A DNA stretch of 43,582 nt from Massilia sp. PDC64 (lineage in GTDB: Bacteria > Pseudomonadota > Gammaproteobacteria > Burkholderiales > Burkholderiaceae_D). A model generated the notes under the pieces. That model did not search any database. It was not told where the DNA came from and saw only the letters and a program-made list of their open reading frames with translations. Position numbers and translations under genes: made by a program. Within the stretch, counting starts at the first letter, position 1, and each line of letters opens with the position of its first letter. Location: NCBI RefSeq assembly GCF_900101265.1, contig NZ_FMZS01000023.1, positions 1 through 43,582 on the forward strand, in the 5' to 3' direction. This document shows, in pieces, positions 33,601-41,522 of the stretch.

Positions 33601-33672
33601 CATGGCGCCGCTGGCCAGCAGCACGAACTGGGCTGCGCCGGTGGCGATGGCGGTTCTCTGGAACTGCTTCAC
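30622..33672 (-). CDS. TonB-dependent outer-membrane receptor (TBDR2)
   Basis: 1016-aa receptor of the same broad family as TBDR1. The start is GTG at 33672 with GAGGAG 8 bp upstream; a signal peptide ends near AALADD (about residue 33). The plug shows VVVVGQRAALESAAARKRTA, ADDIGKLPDKSVTEVLQRMPG and IDVYKNPSAERIEGAIGGLVD. The barrel ends FTLSARYAF. It is distinct in sequence from TBDR1 and TBDR3, so it probably takes a different ligand. It is the only receptor preceded by the AraC-type direct repeat, which places it in one regulon with GH42, GH29-GH97-GH31, GH3 and the esterases. It is therefore the best candidate for importing the oligosaccharide those enzymes degrade. Confidence 0.95.
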   Translation of the reverse strand: MKQFQRTAIATGAAQFVLLASGAMFAHAALADDATKKDEATTVVVVGQRAALESAAARKRTADEIIDSIVADDIGKLPDKSVTEVLQRMPGVTIDRVLGRADPLQGVGEDNRFAAEGSGVSIRGLSYVRSELNGRDSFSANGGRALSFEDVPPELLAGIDVYKNPSAERIEGAIGGLVDLRTAMPFDFKGFKGGATVEASRSQLRGTTQPAFSAMLSNRWNTGLGQVGALIDVSRSKIATRSNGMGVGHYFPRTDAVVGDTSGQERWVPPGVNWNVGDFDRTREGLYGALQWKKGDWVSGLTYFRSKYKLATAENQQFMQVNPRNVMVSNATFDSQGALLTGTLTDPQDKGLMIGSNARSVGRESATTDVAWNTQWKASDQLSFTLDLQHTRSTTEGWDNLVALNALMAKQVVDLRGDIPQVNFDASDRAFLSNVANYNWDSTQQHRDVATATQNSLKLDGKYTFDHPILQDLRFGFRQTERDSLTQANTPNDQWTGLGAAWAVGPADWQPLSSMISLGDPRFNKFNTTQTYSGFFNGKASVPTLVVPTQGLTGGGSPPPGFATLHEFVKAVCKPAHLNDGICNWTPAPFGDPIARNKQGERTQAIYGQLRFGFDNLRFPVDGNVGVRVVRTKEMAEGYTLLDATKTDDAAAGVPMFAAMRNKQVFDNTYTNTLPTLNLRMKASDELQFRFAASQGMSRPDFYKMQAYTTLGVTPKFDPDPTDPNKQILRTVNYTGNANGNTQLKPTRSNNLDLTAEYYFGKGNSLTLALFNKKLKDIVIDKTTLLPIKDVAGQSHDFLLTAPVNGARGRVSGLELGYQQYFDMLPGLLSGFGVSANYTYINSKLDMGLPGNRKWCTPSTDETTIISALGGCDTDGRYFNGDLPVMGLSKNAYNLALLYDKGPVSARVAYSWRSSAMTAIHTWGTYDSSGISMNPDDPKFNQGYSVNYVLPAWSGAYGQVDMGVQYKATENLTVNFDVSNLTDELYKSYNQQGIGMKLNGVYYTGRRFTLSARYAF

Positions 33673-33781
33673 TTGGAATTCTCCTCTGCGTTTTTGTGCG
33701 TCCGTTTTTTATCGGATGCCGTGGGCGGCATTCGCCCCCTGATGGCGGCGATACGATTTTGCAGAGGAGAAATCAATCGGA

Positions 33782-33815
33782 CAATTCTGAAAATAACCAG
33801 CCCGACACATGAAAA
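33782..33815 (-). promoter_or_regulatory. AraC-type direct-repeat site upstream of TBDR2
   Basis: CAATTCTGAAAA followed by CACATGAAAA, half-sites 22 bp apart (33786 and 33808), 110 bp before the GTG start. Further single half-sites, TACGATT at 33752 and TACGAT at 33817, flank it. The half-sites are the most divergent of the set. Confidence 0.5.
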
Positions 33816-33848
33816 TTACGATATGTATGACTTGCGCAACGACTTCAC

Positions 33849-35051
33849 TCAGGGCGCCGCCGTCTCCTGCACAGGATCCACGGGCGGGTCCTGCTGGTCC
33901 GCCAGCGTCCGGAAGGCTTTCGGGGTGCACCCGTACTCTTCCTTGAACAGCTTGTTGAAATACGAGACGTTGGCATAGCCGACCGAGTACGCGATCTCCG
34001 CGACGGTCGTGTCGCTTTTCTCGGTAAGCAGGCGTGCCGCTTCGGTCAGGCGCAGCTTGTTCAGGTAACTGGTGAACGTCATGCCGAGTTCCGATTTCAG
34101 CACCTCGTTGACCTTGGTGCGGTTCGTCCCGGTGGCGGCGACGACGCCTTCGAGGTCCAGTTCCGGATTCGTGTAATTCGTCGCGATGAACTTCAGCACC
34201 GCCGCCTTTTCCTTGTCGCGGTAAGGCTCCAGGGTCAGCTGGCGGTAGGCGACGAGCGGCAGGTCCTTCCTGAGCTGCGTGTCCACGTTCGCGAGCATCG
34301 CGCGCGCATGGCCGCGGAAGAACCACACGCCGAACCCGACCCATCCCGCCGCCAGCAGGCCCGCCAGCCACGCAAGGTAGCGGTAGTCGCGGCCGTGCAG
34401 CGTGATCCAGCTGATCTCGACGTGGGCCGGGACGCCGCGGGGGCTCTGCGGCGTGGCCCCGAACACGAGCCGTTCGACACGGTTCAGCTCGTAGTCCTGG
34501 CGCGACAGGTCGCGATGGACCGTGTCGAACCACCATGGGGGAATCGTCAGCCGTGTCAGGTCGAGGGTAACCGGTACACCCTGCTCGTTACACGAAAAGA
34601 AAGTCTGGGCCGGCGGGTAAGTCAGGTAGTTCCCGGGCTGCGACACGTGCTCGTCGAAGATCGACGCGAGGAAGAACATGGAATTCGCGGGCGCGCATTT
34701 CGCGACGAACGACACGGTGCTGTATTTCGACAGGTCCGCCTGGGCCGGCCGGCCCTTGCCGTCCACCGCCAGCAGGTCGGCGGACACGTTGATGTCCGGG
34801 CTGTCCGCCGGCAGGTTCAGGTCGAAACGCAACTGGTCGCGCGCCGACCTGTCCAGGTTGATGAACCGCGGATCCCACGGTATCGCCGTGAGGCCGTGTT
34901 TCCAACGGGTCGCGCGCGCGTCGCCGCCCTCCTGCGCCGGCAGCAGCGGTTGGGACAGGTAGCTTTGGTCGACGAGTACGATCGCCAGCAGGGCGTCCGC
35001 GAGCACGATGAGCACGAACGCGTACAACGCCTTCTTATAAAACTCTTGCAT
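33849..35051 (-). CDS. Membrane-spanning AraC-family regulator 2
   Basis: 400-aa paralogue of the regulator at 18169-19371, with the same plan: one helix near the N-terminus (LYAFVLIVLADALLAIVLV), a periplasmic domain, a second helix (LAWLAGLLAAGWVGFGVWFF) and a C-terminal AraC double HTH. The DNA-binding halves are almost identical (both contain KFIATNYTNPELDLE, GMTFT-Y-NKLRLTEAARLL and IAYSVGYANVSYFN), while the periplasmic parts differ strongly and this copy lacks the DRIMGG motif. The two periplasmic Cys (FVAKCAPA, FFSCNEQGVP) are kept. Probably it reads related DNA sites but another signal. The start MQEFYKKALY is set by the paralogue; a GTG 33 bp upstream is the alternative. It lies between TBDR2 and GH3 on the same strand. 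Confidence 0.85.
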   Translation of the reverse strand: MQEFYKKALYAFVLIVLADALLAIVLVDQSYLSQPLLPAQEGGDARATRWKHGLTAIPWDPRFINLDRSARDQLRFDLNLPADSPDINVSADLLAVDGKGRPAQADLSKYSTVSFVAKCAPANSMFFLASIFDEHVSQPGNYLTYPPAQTFFSCNEQGVPVTLDLTRLTIPPWWFDTVHRDLSRQDYELNRVERLVFGATPQSPRGVPAHVEISWITLHGRDYRYLAWLAGLLAAGWVGFGVWFFRGHARAMLANVDTQLRKDLPLVAYRQLTLEPYRDKEKAAVLKFIATNYTNPELDLEGVVAATGTNRTKVNEVLKSELGMTFTSYLNKLRLTEAARLLTEKSDTTVAEIAYSVGYANVSYFNKLFKEEYGCTPKAFRTLADQQDPPVDPVQETAAP

Positions 35052-35106
35052 ATGGCATGGTGGGTGATTGTCTCCGGCCGTCACCTCTCATGGGGACGTC
35101 GCTGGA

Positions 35107-35119
35107 ATCATAACAGCCC
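35107..35119 (-). promoter_or_regulatory. Conserved promoter block upstream of membrane AraC regulator 2
   Basis: ATCATAACAGCCC, identical to 19408-19420 upstream of the paralogue. On the minus strand it contains the extended -10 like sequence TGTTATGAT. A matching -35 is not evident here. Confidence 0.4.
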
Positions 35120-35180
35120 ACCCACGCCGGATCGCGGTTTCGTCGCCGCGTTGTAGCCACACAACGCAGCGACGCACCCT

Positions 35181-37427
35181 TCAGGGCGCCGCGCGCGTGC
35201 GCAGGGGCTTGCCGTGGACGTCGTACGAGGCCGCTTCCAGGCGCACCGTCGTCTCCTGGGCCTTGTCGTCCGCCGCGCTGGCCGCGAGGATGACGCGATA
35301 GTCGCCGGCCGCCACGTTCCACCGCTTCGTGGCCGCATCGTAGACGGCCAGCAGGCGCGGATCGACGGTCACGGACGCCTGTGCGACGGCGCCGGGCCGT
35401 ACGTCCACCTTCGCGAAGCCGCCCAGGCGCTTGGGCGCTTCCCAGCGCGCGTTGACGGGCGCCACGTAGACCTGCGCGACCTCCTTGCCCGGCAGCTTGC
35501 CCGTGTTCGCCACGGTGAACGATGCCGTCACGATGCCGTCCTTGACCGCCGCCTTCAGGCCGGACAGCGTGAAATCCGTGTACGACAGGCCGTGCCCGAA
35601 CGGGAACAGCGGCTTGAGCCCTTTCAGGTCGAACCATTTATAACCGACGGCCGCGCCCTCGTGGTAGTCGACGTCGAAGCGGCGCCCGTCTCCGTCCGGA
35701 TAGCCGTCCAGCACGGGGCGCGGCAGCTGCGCCAGCGATGCCGGGAACGTGGCCGGCAGGTGGCCGGACGGATTGACCTCGCCGAACAGGATGCCCGCGA
35801 TGGCGTCGCCGCCGCTCGTGCCCGGATACCACGCTTCCAGCACGGCCGCCACGTTCGGCAGCCACGGCATGGTGACGGGGCCGCCCGTCTCCAGCACCAC
35901 CACCGTCTTCGGGTTGGCCGCGGCAACCGCCGCGATCAGGTCGTCCTGGCCGCCGGGCAGGGCCAGGTCCGGCGCGTCCACGCCCTCGCCCGTCCATTGG
36001 GTCGCGAACACGACGACGGCATCGCTGTCGCGCGCCAGCGCGGCCGCCGCGGCGCGGTCGGCGCCGTCCGCATACGTGACGGTCGCGCCGGGTGCGCGCC
36101 GGCGGATCGCTTCCAGCGGCGCCGACGGGTAGTACATGACGGGGCCCGGCCACGTCGTCGGCGCGATGCCCGGCACCGCGTTGCCGCCGACCGGGTACAC
36201 GAGCGACGAACCACCGCCCGCCAGCACGCCCTTGTCCGCGTGGCCGCCGATGACGGCGATGCGCTTCGCGGTGCGCTGCAGCGGCAGCGCCTGCGCGGCG
36301 TTCTTCAGCAGGACCATGCCTTCCTCCGCATCCTTCATCGACACGGCCGCATGCTTCCTGAAATCGATGGACTGCGGCGCCGGCGCCACGGGGTGGTCGA
36401 CGACGCCATGCTCGAACATCGTGCGCAGGACGCGGCGCGCCATGTCGTCCAGGCGCGCCTGCGGCACCCAGCCGTTCGTCACGGCTTCCTTCAGCGGCGC
36501 GCCGAAATAATCGGCCAGGTCGAACGGCATGCCGGACTGCTGGTCGAGGCCCGCATTCGCGGCCGGGACCGTGCTGTGGACGGCACCCCAGTCCGACATC
36601 ACCCAGCCCTTGAAGCCCCAGTCGCCCTTCAGCACGTCGTTCAGCAGCCAGCTGTTTTCGCAGGAATAGACGCCGTTGACGCGGTTGTAGGCACACATCA
36701 CGGCGCCGGGATTACCCTCTTCGTTCGCGATCTGCAGCGCCAGCAGGTCGGATGTCACCGCGGCCTGCTCGGAGATCAGGACGTTCAGCGTCGTCCGGCC
36801 GATCTCCTGGTCGTTCAGCGCGAAGTGCTTCAGCGTGGAGACGACGTGGTTGGACTGGATGCCGCGGATCTGCGCACCGACCATGCGGCCGGCCAGCAGC
36901 GGATCCTCGCCGCCGTACTCGAAATTGCGCCCGTTGCGCGGATCGCGCATCAGGTTGACGCCGCCCGCCAGCATCACGTTGAACCCGCGCGCCCGCGCTT
37001 CCGCGCCGATCATCGCGCCGCCCGCATACGCCGTGTCCACGTCCCACGTGGCCGCCGTGTTCAGGCCGGACGGCAGCGCCGTTGCCTGGCGCACGTTCGG
37101 GCCGGCCTGGCTGGCCACGCCGAGGCCGGCATCCGTTTCCCACAGGTGCGGGATGCCCAGGCGCGGCACGCCGTAGACGAAGCCGGCCGACTGGTTGTGC
37201 GACGGCTCCGGGCGCTTCGTCTTCTTCTGCTCGTGGTCCGCGCCCAGGTAGCCGAAGACGAGCTTGAGCTTTTCGTCCTGCGTCATCTCGCGCAGCACGA
37301 GGGCCGCCCGCTCGTCCGCGGGGAGCTTGGCATTCATCCATGGCTCGGCGGCCAGCGCGCCGCCGCAGCAGACGGCGGTGGCGCACAGCAGCGCAATCCT
37401 GTTCCTGATAGTCGCGAGACGTTCCAC
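35181..37427 (-). CDS. GH3 beta-glucosidase-type enzyme, exported
   Basis: 748-aa GH3 enzyme that would release glucose (possibly xylose) from the non-reducing end of oligosaccharides. The start is GTG at 37427, with GAGGAATTGCAA immediately upstream; the frame continues upstream without a ribosome site. A signal peptide ends at ALAAEP (about residue 27). The GH3 barrel shows RLGIPHLWETDAGLGV, KHFALND (200-206) and GWVMSDWGAV with nucleophile Asp279. The second domain has VLLKN and the GGSSLVYP loop, and a C-terminal fibronectin-III-like domain follows (FPFGHGLSYTDF, VAQVYV). The length is normal. It is divergent from the acetyl-esterase gene and shares with it a pair of inverted direct-repeat sites. 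Confidence 0.94.
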   Translation of the reverse strand: MERLATIRNRIALLCATAVCCGGALAAEPWMNAKLPADERAALVLREMTQDEKLKLVFGYLGADHEQKKTKRPEPSHNQSAGFVYGVPRLGIPHLWETDAGLGVASQAGPNVRQATALPSGLNTAATWDVDTAYAGGAMIGAEARARGFNVMLAGGVNLMRDPRNGRNFEYGGEDPLLAGRMVGAQIRGIQSNHVVSTLKHFALNDQEIGRTTLNVLISEQAAVTSDLLALQIANEEGNPGAVMCAYNRVNGVYSCENSWLLNDVLKGDWGFKGWVMSDWGAVHSTVPAANAGLDQQSGMPFDLADYFGAPLKEAVTNGWVPQARLDDMARRVLRTMFEHGVVDHPVAPAPQSIDFRKHAAVSMKDAEEGMVLLKNAAQALPLQRTAKRIAVIGGHADKGVLAGGGSSLVYPVGGNAVPGIAPTTWPGPVMYYPSAPLEAIRRRAPGATVTYADGADRAAAAALARDSDAVVVFATQWTGEGVDAPDLALPGGQDDLIAAVAAANPKTVVVLETGGPVTMPWLPNVAAVLEAWYPGTSGGDAIAGILFGEVNPSGHLPATFPASLAQLPRPVLDGYPDGDGRRFDVDYHEGAAVGYKWFDLKGLKPLFPFGHGLSYTDFTLSGLKAAVKDGIVTASFTVANTGKLPGKEVAQVYVAPVNARWEAPKRLGGFAKVDVRPGAVAQASVTVDPRLLAVYDAATKRWNVAAGDYRVILAASAADDKAQETTVRLEAASYDVHGKPLRTRAAP

Positions 37428-37480
37428 TTGCAATTCCTCGGGCAAAAAAAGGAGATGGTGGCCGGCATGCGCCGCGACGG

Positions 37481-37514
37481 CAATTACGAAATTCGCGAGT
37501 GCCGCACATGAAAT
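37481..37514 (-). promoter_or_regulatory. AraC-type direct-repeat site upstream of GH3
   Basis: CAATTACGAAA followed by CACATGAAAT, half-sites 22 bp apart (37485 and 37507), 54 bp before the GTG start. It faces GH3 and forms an inverted pair with the copy at 37530. Confidence 0.55.
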
Positions 37515-37529
37515 CGCGCCAATGGCAGA

Positions 37530-37563
37530 AATCATTCGCGCCTTCCGCCATTTTCATAATTGC
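37530..37563 (+). promoter_or_regulatory. AraC-type direct-repeat site upstream of the acetyl-esterase
   Basis: AATCATTCG then TTTCATAATTGC, half-sites 22 bp apart (37530 and 37552), ending 58 bp before the ATG at 37621. The proximal half matches the GH29 site exactly over TTTCATAATTGC. Confidence 0.6.
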
Positions 37564-37620
37564 GCCCCGCCCGCGCCAGTGCCCACAATAAATTTTCTAG
37601 ACATTTCGACAGGATTCACC

Positions 37621-38517
37621 ATGCGCACGCTGCTACTGACATTGTTCTTCCTCTTTGCCGCCGGCGCCCAGGCGCAGACGACCGTGATTCCGCTCTGGCC
37701 GGAAGGCGTGCCGAACGCGAAGCCGCACCCCGGCCCGGAAAAGCTCGACGGAACATTCATCAGCAACGTGTCGCAGCCGTCGCTGACCTATTACCCCGCG
37801 GCGTCGGACCATCCGGCCCGGACGGCCGTCATCATCTGCCCCGGCGGCAGCTACCAGTTCCTCGCGTCCGATCATGAAGGCAGGCAGTACGCGCAATGGC
37901 TGTCGAAGCTCGGCGTCGCCGCCTTCGTGCTCAAGTACCGCCTGGCCGACTATGGCCACCCGGCCCCGCTGCAGGACGTCCTGCGGGCGCTGCGCACCGT
38001 GCGTGCGCATGCGGCCGACTATGGCGTGGCGCCCGACCGCATCGGCGTGATGGGCAGCTCGGCCGGCGGCCACCTGGCCGCCAGCGCCGCCACGCTGTTC
38101 GACGATCCGGCCGGCCGCACGGGCGGGGCGCTGGACGCCGTCAGCGCGCGCCCCGACTTCGCGCTGCTGGTCTACCCGGTGATCACGTTGATGGCGCCAA
38201 GCGCGCACGAAGGCTCGCGCTACGCCCTGCTGGGCGCGCATCCGACGGCGGAACAGGTGAAGGCGATGTCGGTGGAAACCCGCGTCACCGCGCAGACGCC
38301 GCCCGTGTTCCTCGTGCACGCCCAGGACGACGGCGCCGTTCCGGTCGAGAACAGCATCCTGTTCTACCAGGCCCTCACCCGCGCCAGGGTGCCGGCCGAG
38401 ATGCACCTGGTCGAACACGGCGGCCACGGCGCGGGCATGGGCGGCAGCGCCGACTTTGCGCGGTGGCCGCGCCGCGCCGAGGAATGGCTGCGCGACCACA
38501 AGCTGATCGCGCAGTAA
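37621..38517 (+). CDS. Secreted alpha/beta-hydrolase, acetyl-esterase type
   Basis: 298-aa exported esterase of the BD-FAE / acetylxylan-esterase-like group. A signal peptide ends at AGAQAQ (about residue 19). IPLWPEGVPNA (23-33) is a typical start of the mature domain. The oxyanion segment is ICPGGSYQFLASDHEG, and the nucleophile motif GSSAGG has Ser147. FLVHAQDDGAVPVEN supplies the Asp, and EHGGHGAG the His. AGGA lies 7 bp ahead of the ATG. It is divergent from GH3 and convergent with TBDR3, separated from it by 18 bp. It likely removes O-acetyl groups from the same plant glycan. Confidence 0.9.
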   Translation: MRTLLLTLFFLFAAGAQAQTTVIPLWPEGVPNAKPHPGPEKLDGTFISNVSQPSLTYYPAASDHPARTAVIICPGGSYQFLASDHEGRQYAQWLSKLGVAAFVLKYRLADYGHPAPLQDVLRALRTVRAHAADYGVAPDRIGVMGSSAGGHLAASAATLFDDPAGRTGGALDAVSARPDFALLVYPVITLMAPSAHEGSRYALLGAHPTAEQVKAMSVETRVTAQTPPVFLVHAQDDGAVPVENSILFYQALTRARVPAEMHLVEHGGHGAGMGGSADFARWPRRAEEWLRDHKLIAQ

Positions 38518-38535
38518 CCCTAAGTCCCGATCTGG

Positions 38536-41304
38536 TCAGAACTGCATGCGCAGGCCGACGTTGACGCGGCGGCCGTCGTTCTCCAGCGTGAGGAACTGGC
38601 TGTCGTTGTTGGCGTACTCGTGCACCTTGGCGTTCGTCAGGTTGATGGCGTCCAGGTACAGCGACAGCGTCGGCGTCAGGTTGTAGCGCAGGCTCGCATC
38701 CGTCTGGCCGTAGGCCGCGCGGTTGCGCGGCAGGGTGCTGCCGCCGCCGCAATCGATGGAGAAGTGATTGCGCCAGTTATAGCTGGCCCGTGCCTGGAAC
38801 TTGCTGTTTTCGAAGAACAGCGACGCGTTGTACGACTGGCGCGACAGGCCCGGATAACCGCAGGTCACGGGGCCCTCGGACGAATCCCGGTTCGCTTCCG
38901 CATCCACGTAGGTGTAGTTCGCCGTCACGCCGAAGCCCTGCAGCAGCGGGTGGATATTGTCGAACGCATACTGGCCGGCCAGTTCCGCGCCCTTGATCGT
39001 GCCCTTCTGGCCGTTGCGGATACGGGTGTCGTGCACGATCTCGTTCGGGTACTGGGGCACCTTCGTATCCTGCAGCGACGTCTCCAGGAAGTCCGACACC
39101 TTCTTCATGAACAGCGCGCCGCTGACGTAGTTCGTCTTCGACAGATACCATTCGTACGACACGTCGAAATTATTCGAACGCATCGGCTTCAGGTACGGGT
39201 TGCCGCCGCCGCTCGTCACATAGCCGGTACGGCCGCCATACCAGTTGCTGACGCCCATCTGGTTCAGCGTCGGACGGGTCAGCGTCTTCGACACGCCGAA
39301 GCGCAGCAGCATGTCGGACGTGAGGTCGATCTTCAGGTTGGCGGACGGCAGCCACGCGTTGTAGCTGTTGCCGACCGTGTTCGTCTGCATCGGGCCCCAG
39401 TTCTGGATGTAGGTCGTGTCGTTCGGGCTCTGCACGGCCGACAGCAGGATACGGCTGGTGCCCGACGACTCCGATTTCACGTGCATGTAGCGCAGGCCCA
39501 CGTCGCCGGACCAGCTGTCGCCTTCCCATTTCGACTGGACGAACGCATTCGCCACCTTTTCGCGCACGGCCCACAGCGACGGCTTCGTGTAGTCGATCGC
39601 CATCGGACCGTTCGGGAACAGCGACTTGTCGGCGTAATGGGCCGGGTCGTTCGATTGCGGGAGCAGGGACGGCTGGTTCAGGTACGCCATGTAGGCGTAC
39701 GGGTCGAAGCTCAGGAAGTTCGCCGGCACGCCGCCGCCGCTGCCGAACGGATTGCCCAGCGGCGTCACGGTGAACAGCGACGACGGCAGCGACACGTGGT
39801 AGCCGGAGAACGCATTCCACGAATCGGAGCTCCACTGGATATGCTCGACCTTGCGCTGCGAATACGCCGTGCCGAACTGGAGGCCCTTGAACCAGCCCAT
39901 GTCCGTATTCCAGGAGGCGTTCAGGCGGCCTTCGTGCAGGTTGTCGTGGTTGGTGGCGATGGTGTTGCCGACCGCGTGGGCGCGCACGGCCGTCGGGTCC
40001 GCGATGCCATCGCCGAAGGTCACGGTCGGCGTCGAGCCGAAGGTCAGCACGTCGCCGTTCTTCGGCACCATGCCGGCCACAATCCACAGGTCGGGATAGC
40101 CGATCGCCGTGCGCGACGTCGACAGGTCGGCTTCCAGTTTCCAGTCCGGTGTCAGGGCCCACTTCGAATTCACGCCATAGGCCAGCGTGGTCGACAGGCG
40201 GTCGCCGCCCTTCACGATCATGTCGTTCGAATTGGCTTCGGACAGGATGCCCGCCGCCTTCAGGCCCGGATTGTTGGCGACGAAGTTCGACCCCGGACGA
40301 TCGAAGCCCGTGACCTGGCCGTTCGCGTCGGTTTTCACGTTCAGCTGGGTCGGATTCATCCAGTCGCTGATCGCGATGACCTTGTTACGCTGGTCCAGGC
40401 GCGAATACAGAGCGTCGGCCGTGATCTTCCACGTGGACGACGGGTTGTATTGCACTGTCGTGCTGGCGACGAGGCGCTTGCGGCTTTCGTCCTCGTTCTG
40501 GAAGCCGTAGCTTTGCGGCATGAGCAGCTTCTTCGTCGTGACGTCCGCCGCCGTCAATCCCTTGGAATCCAGGTTGCCGTTGATCGTCTTCACGTCCAGC
40601 AGGTTCCACGCGTCGTTCAGGGCCTTGTATTGGCGCGATTTGCGGTCCGTGTACGACAGCGAACCGGACACGCCGAAGTTCTTCTCCGCGTTCGCGTAGG
40701 AGTACAGGGCGCTGAGGTTCGGCGTGTTCTTGCGCGAATTCGAATCCCACGAATCGGAGACGTTGACGACGGTCGACTGGCCGGCCTTGCCGGACAGCGG
40801 GCGCGCCGTCTGGATGTCGACCGTCGAGCCGATGCCGCCTTCCGGCAGGAACGCCTGCGACGTCTTGTACACGATGGCCTTCGAGATCAGGTCGGACGAC
40901 AGCACGTCGAACGAGAATTCGCGTCCGCCCGTGTCGCTCGTGATGGTGCGGCCGTTGAGCAGGACGTTGTTGAATTCCGGGCCGAGGCCGCGCACGGAGA
41001 TGTAGCGGCCCTCGCCGTTGTTGCGCTGGATCTGCACGCCCGTCACGCGCTGCAGCGATTCCGCGATGTTCGTGTCCGGGAACTTGCCGGCATCCTCGGC
41101 CGACACGGCATCGACGATACCGTCCTGCAGCCGCTTCGTCGTCAGCGACGACGACAGCGACGCGCGGATGCCGCTGACGACCACCTGCTGCACTTCGCCG
41201 CCCGCGGGTTGTTCGTTCGTGGTCTGCGCGCCGGCGTACGCCGTGACGCACAGTTCGGCGATCACCGTCGCCAATACGGTCTTGCTGATCCGGTTCTTGA
41301 TCAT
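38536..41304 (-). CDS. TonB-dependent outer-membrane receptor (TBDR3)
   Basis: 922-aa receptor of the Xanthomonas/Caulobacter TonB family. GGGAGACAGATCC precedes the ATG at 41304, and a signal peptide ends at AYAGAQ (about residue 26). The plug has VVVSGIRASLSSSLTTKR, SAEDAGKFPDTNIAESLQR, ISVRGLGPEFNNVLLNGR and GGIGSTVDIQTARPL. The barrel includes the LRFGVSKTLTRPTL motif common in these receptors and ends VGLRMQF. It lacks the AraC-type direct repeat; instead a perfect 16-bp palindrome lies about 50 bp upstream. It is downstream of, but 218 bp away from, the GH35-DUF2264 genes, with which it may form a functional unit. Confidence 0.95.
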   Translation of the reverse strand: MIKNRISKTVLATVIAELCVTAYAGAQTTNEQPAGGEVQQVVVSGIRASLSSSLTTKRLQDGIVDAVSAEDAGKFPDTNIAESLQRVTGVQIQRNNGEGRYISVRGLGPEFNNVLLNGRTITSDTGGREFSFDVLSSDLISKAIVYKTSQAFLPEGGIGSTVDIQTARPLSGKAGQSTVVNVSDSWDSNSRKNTPNLSALYSYANAEKNFGVSGSLSYTDRKSRQYKALNDAWNLLDVKTINGNLDSKGLTAADVTTKKLLMPQSYGFQNEDESRKRLVASTTVQYNPSSTWKITADALYSRLDQRNKVIAISDWMNPTQLNVKTDANGQVTGFDRPGSNFVANNPGLKAAGILSEANSNDMIVKGGDRLSTTLAYGVNSKWALTPDWKLEADLSTSRTAIGYPDLWIVAGMVPKNGDVLTFGSTPTVTFGDGIADPTAVRAHAVGNTIATNHDNLHEGRLNASWNTDMGWFKGLQFGTAYSQRKVEHIQWSSDSWNAFSGYHVSLPSSLFTVTPLGNPFGSGGGVPANFLSFDPYAYMAYLNQPSLLPQSNDPAHYADKSLFPNGPMAIDYTKPSLWAVREKVANAFVQSKWEGDSWSGDVGLRYMHVKSESSGTSRILLSAVQSPNDTTYIQNWGPMQTNTVGNSYNAWLPSANLKIDLTSDMLLRFGVSKTLTRPTLNQMGVSNWYGGRTGYVTSGGGNPYLKPMRSNNFDVSYEWYLSKTNYVSGALFMKKVSDFLETSLQDTKVPQYPNEIVHDTRIRNGQKGTIKGAELAGQYAFDNIHPLLQGFGVTANYTYVDAEANRDSSEGPVTCGYPGLSRQSYNASLFFENSKFQARASYNWRNHFSIDCGGGSTLPRNRAAYGQTDASLRYNLTPTLSLYLDAINLTNAKVHEYANNDSQFLTLENDGRRVNVGLRMQF

Positions 41305-41352
41305 GGATCTGTCTCCCTATCTCCGTTATTTGAATATATGGTTGAGGGGGCG

Positions 41353-41368
41353 GCGACAACGTTGTCGC
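41353..41368. promoter_or_regulatory. LacI-type operator-like palindrome upstream of TBDR3
   Basis: GCGACAACGTTGTCGC, a perfect 16-bp palindrome centred on CG, 49 bp upstream of the TBDR3 ATG. The core ACAACGTTGT differs from the TATCGATA core at TBDR1, so a different LacI-family repressor is expected. The rest of the 218-bp gap 41305-41522 shows no gene. Confidence 0.5.
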
Positions 41369-41522
41369 AAAACGACGCCAAAAGGGGGCCGATGGCGTCG
41401 CGACCGCCAGGTCCTTACGCCCGCTGGATTCATTGTACGTAGCAGTGCAATCGTTACCACTATGGCTTCTTTACGCTCTGGCATGCCAAAAACATATAAG
41501 ACGATGCGCACTGCATGGGCGC

